64,000 bases of DNA. It comes from Gigaspora rosea. Taxonomy: Eukaryota; Glomeromycota; Glomeromycetes; Diversisporales; Gigasporaceae. The stretch spans positions 66,726 to 130,725 of the forward strand of contig QKWP01000856.1 in the NCBI GenBank assembly GCA_003550325.1. The letters are read 5' to 3'. Both the position numbers and the translations under genes were made by a program. Below are positions 24,877-35,899 of the stretch, one piece after another; positions within the stretch are counted from its first letter, which is position 1, and each line of letters begins with the position of its first letter. The notes under the pieces are model-generated. The model was not told the DNA's origin. It saw nothing but the letters and a program-made list of their open reading frames with translations, and ran no database searches.

Positions 24877-26100
24877 GATCACGTTATCGTTACAGTGATA
24901 CAAGGCTGTGGAAATGACGTATATAATTTTTGCTAATTCTTAAAATCGACCTGCATAAATTAATTAATTTTTTCCTGATAGATCTCAATAAATTACCTTG
25001 AAAGGAATAATTATTCACATGTTTGCCAAATATATGGTAAATTCTTTATAGAGGTGCATTTTTATTCTTCTATTTAAAATTTAACTTTCATTGAGTTGCA
25101 TAAAGTTTTTATAGTACATACGCTTATTTTTATCAACTTAATGTGCTACAGTTCAAACTTGTTATAATGAAATGATCGATTCCGATATTATTAATAATTT
25201 TTTAAAAATTCCCTATCTAACTTCAGTATCGAAAGAATTTTAAATAGACTAGCTTTGAGTCGAGGTTCATTCTATTGAGATTTTATTTAATCTTCACTAT
25301 ATTGAGAATTCACGTAACGAGATTGACTTGTACTATTATATAACCGTACGTATTCGGGTTTAGGTATACTTAATAATTTTTATTTGCTAAAATTAATTCG
25401 CTTACGTTAAAAAGTATGGTTATTACCGCGACAATATTACAACTTTTTCTATTATTATTTATTATTTTTATCATAACTTTAAATCGTTGATCACGTTATC
25501 GTTACAGTGATACAAGGCTGTGGAAATGACGTATATAATTTTTGCTAATTCTTAAAATCGACCTGCATAAATTAATTAATTTTTTCCTGATAGATCTCAA
25601 TAAATTACCTTGAAAGGAATAATTATTCACATGTTTGCCAAATATATGGTAAATTCTTTATAGAGGTGCATTTTTATTCTTCTATTTAAAATTTAACTTT
25701 CATTGAGTTGCATAAAGTTTTTATAGTACATACGCTTATTTTTATCAACTTAATGTGCTACAGTTCAAACTTGTTATAATGAAATGATCGATTCCGATAT
25801 TATTAATAATTTTTTAAAAATTCCCTATCTAACTTCAGTATCGAAAGAATTTTAAATAGACTAGCTTTGAGTCGAGGTTCATTCTATTGAGATTTTATTT
25901 AATCTTCACTATATCGAGAATTCACGTAACGAGATTGACTTGTATTATTATATAACCGTACGTATTCGGGTTTAGGTATACTTAATAATTTTTATTTGCT
26001 AAAATTAATTCGCTTACGTTAAAAAGTATGGTTATTACCGCGACAATATTACAACTTTTTCTATTATTATTTATTATTTTTATCATAACCTTAAATCATC
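24877..26100 (+). repeat. 612-bp near-identical tandem duplication
   Basis: Unit 1 (24877-25488) and unit 2 (25489-26100) both start GATCACGTTATCGTTACAGT. I saw only about three differences by eye (such as TATTGAG/TATCGAG and ACTATTA/ATTATTA). No ORF. It lies just upstream of the OB-like gene, so the duplication is recent and may lie in the 5' part of the Helitron-like unit or its promoter region. Confidence 0.9.
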
Positions 26101-26334
26101 CTTTCGAAATAAATTATATTTTAAAAACTGTATTGAAATGCGCTTAGCATTCTATTTAACGAATGCATTGTTACGAATCATATTATCATAATGCTTATAT
26201 AATATTTTACTACTATACTAAATTACGCGTCGAAATAATATAAATACTCGTACCTTAGATATAAATTACTTCTATTTCAACTCAATTCAATTCAACTTTT
26301 ACAATATTCTTTCAATTCGATTAGTAAATTTGAT

Positions 26335-27357
26335 ATGCCTTCGCATGCTTCATTCATCGTTATTATAGTTACGAAAGAAAATTACACTTCTCTAACTCAG
26401 GGACTTGCAAAGTATCAGATAGAGGAAAATGAGTTTAGAATCGTTCATTGGAAATACTTTTATCCTTATAATCAACTTTATACTGAATTTTTTGCTGGAG
26501 ATATAGTAATGTTCGCTGGTAAATTTGTTGTAGAAAATCTTGACCAGTATATTACTGTTTCCTACCCCTGTATCATTGCGACCGGTGATTCTGAACGAGC
26601 GTTTGCAGCAGATGAAATCCCACTTAGCGCTCCTCACTGCTTGTTCACAATTCAAGTAACTCGCGATCCAAAAGAATTAGAGGGTTCTACATACTTCGAC
26701 GCTACGAATTCTCAATATAACTCAGTTACGAACTCGAAGAATGTTCTTATGAAATTAAGAGTATTTTACCCCACCAATGCTCCTCGATTCTCCTTTCTGC
26801 GTCCTAACAGCATTAAAACGAACAAGACATATATTGTATCTGGTTTTATCAGGTGTGTAACCACTGATTTTACTATTATTGAGCTTACAGACATTGATTT
26901 TATATCTACCAATGTCAGCTCAGTCCAGTATGTGCAAGAGAGCACTTCCTCGAATACTTCAAATAATCGTTCGTTTATTGATTTAATTGCCGAGGACGTT
27001 GATTCCACTACCTCACAACAATCAAAAAGACCCCGTATAATAACGTCAAGATCTTCTAAACAAAGCACTGTCCCGCCTCCCATTGTCAATGAACCTGAAA
27101 CCCCAATCCCGACTCCTACTCCAGTTAATATTGGCCCTGAGACGTTTCAAAGCCAAAAAGGTAAAAAAAAATTATCTGATTTAGCCCTGAATTGTCTTGA
27201 ACCAATTACTGTGAATAGCTCTCAAGATAGAAGGACCCGTGTTGAAGATGCTCCTGATGATGATAATGATAACTTAGAATTCTTACTTCAACAAGAAGCC
27301 AACGAGGTCCCTAAAAAAACAAGAAGTGGAAGAACTTCAAAAAAAAGTAAAAAATAA
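26335..27357 (+). CDS. OB-fold / RPA-like single-strand DNA-binding protein (Helitron-associated, probable)
   Basis: Intact 340-aa ORF with an ATG at 26335 and A+T-rich upstream DNA holding a TATA-like ATATAAATA near 26238. Residues 1 to about 190 are beta-rich with alternating hydrophobics (FIVIIVTKEN, GDIVMFAGKFVVENLDQYIT, TYIVSGFIRCVTTDFTIIEL), consistent with one or two OB-type folds. Residues about 200-340 are Ser/Pro/Thr-rich, probably disordered, with basic clusters (SKRPRI, KGKKKLS, KKTRSGRTSKKSKK) that could be nuclear targeting or DNA-binding. It lies 577 bp upstream of a Rep-helicase frame on the same strand. Some Helitrons carry an RPA-like ORF in this way (established for plant elements). 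The OB assignment is inference from pattern, and a host gene is possible. Unlike its neighbour it has no stops. Confidence 0.6.
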   Translation: MPSHASFIVIIVTKENYTSLTQGLAKYQIEENEFRIVHWKYFYPYNQLYTEFFAGDIVMFAGKFVVENLDQYITVSYPCIIATGDSERAFAADEIPLSAPHCLFTIQVTRDPKELEGSTYFDATNSQYNSVTNSKNVLMKLRVFYPTNAPRFSFLRPNSIKTNKTYIVSGFIRCVTTDFTIIELTDIDFISTNVSSVQYVQESTSSNTSNNRSFIDLIAEDVDSTTSQQSKRPRIITSRSSKQSTVPPPIVNEPETPIPTPTPVNIGPETFQSQKGKKKLSDLALNCLEPITVNSSQDRRTRVEDAPDDDNDNLEFLLQQEANEVPKKTRSGRTSKKSKK

Positions 27358-27934
27358 TCTATTCCATAAAATAATACCTTCTTTTAGAAGGTTATAAAGT
27401 TATCAGCTTACATTTATTATCGTTGATATGTTTAAGTGATTACCCCCTTTTCAATTCATTATCGACCATCACATGTACAACCTTATTTTGTCAATCGATT
27501 ATTATTAACTGTTAGTAAATAAATTCTTATAGTTAATTATCAATCTTCATGTGTCACCCTTATTTCTGTCGATCGATTATTATTAGCTGTTAGTAAATGA
27601 ATTCTTATTTATTAAATAGCCTAAATTAAATATTTATATATTTAATAAAATATACTTCGTCACAAATATTGCAATTAAATGTTATTGATAAATAATCTAA
27701 ATAACTTTCTTTTTAAAGAAATCGAAGTATTTACAAAATTTTTTAATTGTCCCTGCATAATATGATCATTGTAATTGATGATCATTGATTTGTTATATTT
27801 AGAGCGAAAATTTGATATTTCTTAAAAGTTATAAAAAGAGCATTAAAAATACCATCCTCAAGTGTCAATAAATTATATTTACTTTAATATATCAATTAAA
27901 AAGAACTCTAATATTTCCCTTTATCAAACATACA

Positions 27935-30900
27935 ATGTCTTTTCCAATAACTCAAATATCTATAGTTAATTTAGATCAGGATAATCCTTACCATGATTTA
28001 CGTAATGATGATCTTTTAAGTCAACAAACCCGAATAAATGCTAACGCTAACCATCCGCGAGCACCTACTTTTGCATCTACTTTTTCAACTGAAGATCAAC
28101 ATCAAACTACTTTCAACTTTAATTCTTTTCCTCCCTGGCAACCTTCCCGTTCTTTACTTTCACTCCATAATCGCTTTCAAACAGAAATTTTATATATGTT
28201 TCCGTGTGTTCCTTGTTCACATTGTTCGGTTCTTATGTTTCCTGTCCAAGCAAGATGGGTCTCACGCGATGTCAGTATGGAATACGACCTTTGTCGAGCT
28301 TTCCCCCATTTATCGCTTACTGAACATCCTAATAAAGAAAATTATATCGCTGTGTGTTCTTCTTGTATATCTATAGCTAAGCGTCACATCGCTCCAACGC
28401 TTGCTCAGATTCCAGACGCTCTAGCTAATGTTCCAATGTTTCATCGCCGGTGGCTTTCGCCTATTCATTTAAGTTGCTCTCTCGGGCGTGCTGAAAATGC
28501 TAATTGTTTTACACACTATCGCCACCTTACTGGTGCATTTGGTCTCTCAAAAAACATTCGTGCCTTACAAATTTACTCCGGAATGTTAGGTGCAATATTA
28601 GATTCAGCACCTAGTGAAAATTGGTTTCATCCGTCTTTGCTACATGCAGCTAACTGGTTGAAAACCAATAATAGATTCTTTAAAGAATTTGATCGAATGT
28701 TTTCATCCATTGTTTTTACACGTCCCTTGAACGTTTTCCCCACTGCCCAGGTGATAAGTGAGGATGATATATTAACTAATGACACTCTGTTACGACGTCA
28801 TCCAGATATAATAATACCACCATATGATTTTGACCCTGAAATTCACAATGAAGATTTTCATTATAGTAGACTGTTAGCGGGTTTCTTAAGAGATCCTAAT
28901 AATATAGAATTACCAATTCCATATAATGATCCTAATTTAGAAGCTATACTTTTTCCTGATCTCTTTCCAGATGGACACGGCCATTGGGGTGAACTCTCTA
29001 GAGAGTTAAATAATCGGCGTAACCATATTGATACGTATTCAAAATATATTAAACTTCGACTATTATGTCCAGATCCTCGATTCCGTCTCCACTGGTATTG
29101 GCCATATTGGTCTTATGTCAATTTAGAAAAGCTACGAAATCATCAAAACAGACAACGTATTTTACGTCAACGAAATATGAATCGCCAACAACTTCCAACT
29201 ATTATAGATTTAATTAATCAAAGTGTTTATGATAATCGCCCGATTATTAATGAAACATTAACCACCACACTCCCTTCTTTTATTCGAACTGGTGATACGT
29301 ATTTTCGTCAAAAACAGTATTCTGTAAATGCAATGGTTCAAAGTTTTGGTCTACCTCAAATTTTCTATACTATGACTATGGCTGAAGGGCTTTGGCCACA
29401 CTTATTAAAAATTCTATCACATACTGATGACCATTGCACTTTACCATCAAATCGTCCTCTGCATACTTATTTCCATTACCATCAACGACTAAATTCCATT
29501 CGGAATTTACTATAGAAAAATCAAAATTTATCAGAATGGGGTAAATGGCTGCACCATTTTGAACGTGATGAATTTCAAAATCACGGCAGTATACATACCC
29601 ACGGAATAACTTATCTCGATAAGTCAATTCCAAATTTAATAAATGACAATATTATTCGTGCAGACCTCCCTGATCCCCAAACCGAACCAGTTCTTTATGA
29701 ACTGGTTCGTGCTCATCAAATTCATCGATGTTGCCCTAATAGATGTGGTGGACCACCTCTTCCCAGTGACCAATGCAGGAAAAAGTTTCTAGCACTACTA
29801 TCAGATCATACTTATTATAACCCTACTATATTACGTTATACTTATCATAGGACCAAAGAAGCTGATCGATGGGTTGTTCCCTATCACGCACCTACTTTAT
29901 TATTGTGGCAAGGGCATTGCAATTTTCAATATGTCTCCTCTAAATCTTTCGCAAAGTACATGACTAAATATATTACCAAACCGGAAACTTCTGACCTATT
30001 TAAGCTATCTGAACACGACAACTATCGTTCTCATATCTTAGCCAGGCACCTCGGTGCGATGGAATTAATGATTCTCTTGATTGGATATTCTATTTGTCGT
30101 TCCACTATTGCTACAGAATATTTACCAACTACACCACCCAGTATCCGATCAAAGTGCATAAAGCCAATTCACCTATTAAACGGTGAAAATACCAATCCAT
30201 ACTGGGCTGACGCTATTGACAAGTATTTTCTCAGACCTATCGATTCGCACTTTGATAATATTGTATATCCATATTATCATCAAAATTATAAAATTATATC
30301 AACACAACCGAATTCAAATCATACCTATTGGGTAGACCAGCAAAATAAATTTGTAATTAGAAGAAAAAAACCAATTTTAGTATGATTTCAGTTTCTTTCA
30401 GTAGAAGATGGCGAATCATTTTTTTATCAACAACTTTTACTTCGTTTACCTTGTAGAAATGAAGTTGAATTATTAGGTTCATATTCAACCTATCGAGACC
30501 ATTTTCGTTCAATATTTCCTGAGCAATTCAATCAGGTTGTGCAAAACATTAATCGGAGTACATCTGCGAGATTTACTAGCTTCTCTCATAATTAACTGCA
30601 ACAGATAGATAGAATAATACATAGTATGCAGCGGGATATTGCAACTATTATACGTAATCAGCTTAATAATTTAATGTCTTCTCCACCCCTAATTTCTCAA
30701 TATTCATTGCTAGAAACACCGACTGACCAATATGCAGCATTCAATATATTAACTTCAGCGTGGAGACATATAGGCGAACATGGTCATCCATATTTTTTCC
30801 TAACTGGCTCAGCAGGAACCGGAAAATCGTATCTAATAACTTTGATCATAAATCACCTCAAATCACATCGTAAAAAGTATTTGTTGATGGCACCAACAGG

Positions 30901-31387
30901 TGTGGCTGCTCAGAATATCGATGGTAAAACGATTCATTCTCAACTTAAAATATGACCATCTGCTGGTAATCATGTAAGTTTAGCTCTAAATGACCAGGAA
31001 TGTCATCAACTTCTTCTTGAAACTGAAACTATTATAATTGACGAAATATCCATGGTATCAGCTAGCTTATTGACATTCATTAGTAATCTCTTTGCTCGTC
31101 TGCACAATAATACTTTGCCGTTTGGTGGAATCAAAGTTTTACTAATCGGTGACCTTGCACAACTGCCTCCTGTAAGTAGTGCGCAGGTATTTCGATCACC
31201 CGTTTGGTCAGAATTTTTTCCTATATTTTTAACCACTCCTCGCAGACAAAATGATGATATGATGTTTTACGGAGTGGTAAATGAATTTCGTAATGGAACC
31301 ATATCAACTAATACGTTACAAACAATTGACGATAAAATAAAATCACCATTATTATACTCCCCTATTGACATCACCCAAGACAAAATA
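27935..31387 (+). pseudogene. Helitron Rep-helicase, one frame with four in-frame stops, 3'-truncated
   Basis: A single reading frame runs from the ATG at 27935 to about 31387 with no frameshift, broken only by TAG (29513), TGA (30383), TAA (30593) and TGA (30953). The N-terminal part (codons about 180-526) matches the Helitron-like N region (HYRHLTGAFG, RLLAGFLRDP, FPDLFPDGHGHW). The Rep nuclease HUH motif is EFQNHGSIHTHG, with both His codons at 29594-29602, and the paired-Tyr region is FAKYMTKYITKPE (about 29948). The PIF1-type helicase has Walker A TGSAGTGKS (about 30805), Walker B IIIDEISM (about 31033) and motif III LLIGDLAQLPPV (about 31138). The frame is lost where retroposon copy 2 begins, so helicase motifs IV-VI and the 3' Helitron end are missing. 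Rolling-circle replicon protein by family; dead by truncation. Confidence 0.92.
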
Positions 31388-32575
31388 GGGAGAGGGGTAA
31401 ATATAAAAAAATATCAAGCCAAGAAAACAAGAGATACAAACAGAAAAACAAACAAAAAAGAAAAAAAAGAAGAGGAAAACAAAAAAGAAAAAAAACCACA
31501 TGGTAAAGCACGAAGGCTAGTCTAACGAAAAGGAAACAAAACCAATGGAAAAAAAAAGTGAAACACTATTATAACCCGTGTTAGGTTGAATAAAAATTAT
31601 ATAACAAATGCAACTATTGTATATCTCTACTTTAAAGCTACGTCTTAATTAATATCTTCTTCCGACTATACGACCAACCTCGAATATCCCTATACCATAT
31701 CGATTGAGCACGTCGTATGGAGTAGCACCAAAACTGTATTCGTAAACAAACACATCATGTGGTTGCATTCTACTGGGTCTGTCCGAATTTGGAAAAGTAA
31801 ACAGCCAATCTTTTGGAGGGGGTAAACCAAATTCCCACTTTTTATCGAAAATTTTGGAAGAAAGGCAGGAAGGCGAAAAAGATGATACAGTCAACCCTCC
31901 ATAAATGCAACTCGTAGGGACAAGCCTACAACGTGCATTTAGGGAGGTTTGCATTTAGAGAGAGCCAATTAAATTGTAGCTTTTAAAAATTAGATCATCA
32001 AGTTTGTGTAACTTCTACCAAAATGTATAACCTATCTTAAATACTAAAATTTGATTGGCCACGTGCATTTAGGGAGGTTAGTGTGATATAAAATGTTATT
32101 CAAGAGAATGTGCATTTACAGAATATAGAACGTGCATTTAGCACTAATAATATTTTACGGAATAGAAAAAAACGTGCATTTAGAGAGGTATTGCATTTGT
32201 AGAGGTTGTATTTATGGAAGGTTGACTGTACAAAGGAATCACTTGTAAGAAATCTACAGGAGAGTGTTGTTGGAAAACTCATTTTTTTGCTGTTCCCCGT
32301 TATATAGTCACAGGTTACTTCGTCAACGGAGCAGAAATGATAACTCTACCAAAATTTTTCATACAAGAGCGCCACCTCCTGCCAGTTATCTTGTACCAAA
32401 ACGCTTTTGGCTTGTATGCCGAATATATCAAAGAAGTCCCTAGATGATAGCAAATAGGTGATCTTTGTAGAAACCATAGGTCCTGTGTACTTCTATCCAC
32501 GCTCCAACAAAAAACTTTTTGTTTTCTTCTGTCGGAAATTTGGTCCAAGTGATCGTCAGAAAGAGTTTTTTTTCA
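31388..32575 (-). mobile_element. Poly(A) retroposon, copy 2, truncated and MITE-interrupted
   Basis: It shares with copies 1 and 4 the core TCTTTTGGAGGGGGTAAACC (about 31809), CTGCCAGTTATCTTGTACCA (about 32379), TTGGCTTGTATGCCGAATAT and the terminus CAAGTGATCGTCAGAAAGAG (about 32545). The T-run end is missing, so the left side is truncated or was deleted with the rest of the Helitron helicase. A 341-bp MITE (31888-32228) sits inside. The hairpin is only partly kept (about 31592-31625). Confidence 0.7.
31888..32228. mobile_element. MITE nested in retroposon copy 2 (CAGTCAACCYTCCATAAAT ends)
   Basis: 341 bp with TIRs CAGTCAACCCTCCATAAATG and the inverse of ATTTATGGAAGGTTGACTG, with TA at 31886-31887 and 32229-32230. 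GTGCATTTAGGGAGGT-like motifs recur internally (about 31936, 32062 and 32172), possible subterminal transposase sites. Younger than retroposon copy 2. Confidence 0.85.
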
Positions 32576-32884
32576 GTTTTTATATATTATCCATATTACA
32601 TTATATATTATATTTTAATTATTATACATTTTTTATAGTATTATTTTTACATTATTACATATTATTTTAACTACTTTCGCACTTCTTCATATCTAATTCT
32701 ATTACTATATACAAAAAACTAGCCCTACACACTTATTTTCACTTACTCCAAAGTTAGCTATTATCTTCGCTTCTTTGTTTTCTATTGTCTTCGTTTTTTT
32801 GTTTTCTATTGTCTTTGCTTTGGCTATTTTTTTTGGTTTGGTTATATCTTCGTTTTACTTTTTTTTTCTAAATACCTCCTAAAA

Positions 32885-34020
32885 ATAGTAAAGAAGTGAA
32901 AAAAATAAAAAACCCATTTCTTAAAAGTGTTGGTGTTCTTGCAAATTGCCAGAGAAATTTTGTAAAGTGCCGAAAAAGTCGCAAGTTTCGAAAAAGTCAG
33001 GAATAAATAAAAATAAAATAAAAATTAAAAAAATAAGTAAAAAAAAACAAACGAAAAAACAAAAAATATAAACAAACTAATAAAAAAAATAAACAAAGCC
33101 CCAAATTTTCATTCTTCTAAAATAAGAGCTTCACGTTCTTGCAAATTCAGAAATTCGAAAGCCGTATTAATGTTCTTGCAAAATGCTAAAAAGGTCGCAA
33201 TGTGCCAAAAAAGTCTGGGTAGGATTTCTTGCAAAGTGCTAAAAAGGAAGGGTTCTGTTCTCTCAAAGTGTCAAAATAAAATAAATTAATAAAAAAATAA
33301 AACAAGAAAAACAAAAACAAAAAGCATAAAACAAAAAAATAAAAAAAGCAAAACCTTGCAAGAACTTGCAAAAAACTTGCAAACTTGCAAAAACTTGTGA
33401 AAACTTGCGCCCATTTCTCTAAAGTAGCATTCTTGGAAATTTAGAAATTGCTGTATGAAATCTGTTGTGTGTTCTTGCAAAGTTTTGGAAGTCTGAGTAG
33501 GCATGCACTAAGTTCTAAAAAGTTGTAGGTTTTCTTGCAAAAGCTAGTATTCTTGTAAAATATGAAAAAAATTAAAAATAAATAAATAAATAAAATAAAA
33601 AAAAACAAAACGAAAGCAAAAAAAAGTGAAAACAAGTGAAAGTAATAAAAACAAATCGAAATAAAAAAACAATGTGAATAGATTTAATTAATAAACAAAA
33701 GATCTAATCTGACCTTGTAATACAGATATGCAGATTAATTTAGATATATTCAAAGTATTTCAAAAATATAGTCCAATGCGTCTTTGGTATAACCCAGGTT
33801 ACATATCTACTAATCCAGCTAGTCACAGCCATTCTGCTCAAAAAATATTTCGAATTTACTTTCGAAACATTTTCGAAATATTTTGAAACCTGCAATATTT
33901 CGAAATATATTGCGAAATATTTCGAAATATATTGCATATGCGAAATCTTTTGAAAGATTTTGCATGTTCGCAAGATCTTTCGAAAGATTGCGCTACTATA
34001 AATTTGCTAATGTAATACAA
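32885..34020. repeat. Dispersed repeat D, copy 1 (TTCTTGCAAAGTGC units, A-rich spacers)
   Basis: Degenerate units of TTCTTGCAAAGTGCYRAAAA recur between A/T simple tracts, then GATCTAATCTGACCTTG (about 33699) and CCAGGTTACA, then palindromic ATTTCGAAATATATTGCGAA units (33840-33995). The same order is found at 56190-57345, so this is a dispersed composite repeat. The small minus ORFs inside are Leu/Phe-rich artefacts of T-rich tracts. Confidence 0.7.
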
Positions 34021-34779
34021 AATCGAAGAAGAATTGATGATAATACTGGTCGATCTGGAGTAAGAACCTTTGCATTATATTTTTCTAAAAACTTCAAGAA
34101 TTTTTTTGTATAGCTTTACTTTGTTAGCAATATCATTACCAAATAATTGAAATAGTGAATTAGAAGTTAACAATTTTGTAATGTAGTCTTCAAACCTAGA
34201 AAATTTTTACAAAAAAATTTTAGGATCAGATAGATGGTAAGCTAGAATTTCATGCAATTTTCCCATTATATATATCATAATTCAGAATTTTACTTCTTCT
34301 ATTTGTAAACTATCACATCTAATAAATAATTTTTTTTTTTTAAAATGAAGTAGAGCTTTTAAACTCAAAATATATTCAGGTACTTAGCTACAATATTGTT
34401 GTACTATTATATATTATAGTTATAAGTCATAAAAAGAGACAATAAAAATAATAAGCTGCTATAGTGGATAATAGTCATTTATTTTAATAAACATATAACT
34501 TACAATTTAAATTATTTAGATAAATAAATAAATAAATCTATATACGTAGTTTTTATTTAATTAAAAGAACAAATTAATCAAAATATGGGGACGCCACAGC
34601 AAAAGCAGAAAATGGGATTATATTATTTTGTTTAATCTTCTGCTTTTGCTGCTAATGTCCCTATATACAGTATAAATAGTAAGTGTAAATTTAAATCAAA
34701 TATTCTTTTTCATTTAGGTAAATGTCTATGAACTCGAATAACTTATATTAAATATAAAAATACAGATTAAAAATAAATA

Positions 34780-35157
34780 CCGTATTTACTTGAAATAATG
34801 CACATAGGCATTATTTCAAAAACCGAATTTTCTTAAAATAGCACTTTGATTTCGAAATAACGCTCATGTGCATCCCAATATAATATACACTCCAAATGCT
34901 GAGTTAATAATCTGCTAAAATAATGAATTCAAATAACAAGCAGAAATAGGAATTACTTTAGTCAAAAAATCCGACTTAGATCGGAAAGGCTACATATAAA
35001 ATCAAGAAATACAGGTTTTTTATGCATCACACATAAATAATGCACAATTTTTTTTAGAAAATTAGACCTTTACCCCAAAATAACGCCCATGTGCGTATTT
35101 GAAATAACGCGCATCTCTCGAAATAATGCGCAGTGTGCGTTATTTGAGTAAATACGG
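34780..35157. mobile_element. MITE family A, copy 2
   Basis: 378 bp, CCGTATTTACTTGAAATAA to TTTGAGTAAATACGG, with TA at 34778-34779 and 35158-35159. Same orientation as 10378-10753, with better preserved ends and an intact TA duplication. Confidence 0.87.
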
Positions 35158-35159
35158 TA

Positions 35160-35890
35160 AACTTAATAAGATTAAATTATGGCGAACGTTCTGAATTCAT
35201 CAATTTTTTTATGATGCTTACCAGTGCGAATAAACCTAATGAGGACATAAATCTCTTATGCACATTCCCTAAAAATTGATAATAATAAATGTTAATGAAT
35301 CTGAATAACTTAAATACATCAAGTAATCTATACATATATGATCACCTACATCTCGCAAATGCAAATTTCTAAAAGCCTTAGTACTTTATTATTTTAATAG
35401 CTACAATAATTTCAAAATCGGCTTGGTGAGTTTTCATACCTTTTTCTAACTTTTCACCTCAACAGTTTCTCATTTTTTGGTATTTTTGGCTTCATAAAGT
35501 ATTTTGCCGGTAAGTTTTTCTACTTCTTTTCCTTCATGAATAATTTGCAAAATGTCAGATTGGGTTAGAACTTGAAAATATCTAAAGCTATTTAAATCAA
35601 TCTTACTAATTAAATAAAAATTGTATCTATTTAAAAAACTCTGAGATATACAAGTACACCAAGAAAACCCAGTCTTCTAGGTTTCAAGTTTACAACTGAT
35701 GACAGAAGTCCTGGAGTATTTGATGTTTGACAAAATGAATCATATTATATAGTCATATATTGCTAGTTAAATTTTCTGCAACTAAGTTCATTAGGTATAC
35801 TTAAAAACCTGAAATTTGGTTTTTTTGGCAGCCCTACATAGTACATGCATATCTTTAATTAAACATTTAAATTTATTAGCCAATCTCTAT
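35160..35890. other. A+T-rich spacer
   Basis: Nothing recognisable beyond low-complexity A+T sequence. Confidence 0.5.
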
Positions 35891-35899
35891 AGCATGTGG

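Noticed and set aside
28038-28376. 112-codon plus ORF in a second frame
   Set aside because: Shadow of the Helitron Rep frame, which carries the recognisable motifs.
33186-33635. Overlapping Phe/Leu-rich minus ORFs that look like membrane proteins
   Set aside because: Translation of T-rich simple tracts in repeat D; the same artefact at 56297-57011.
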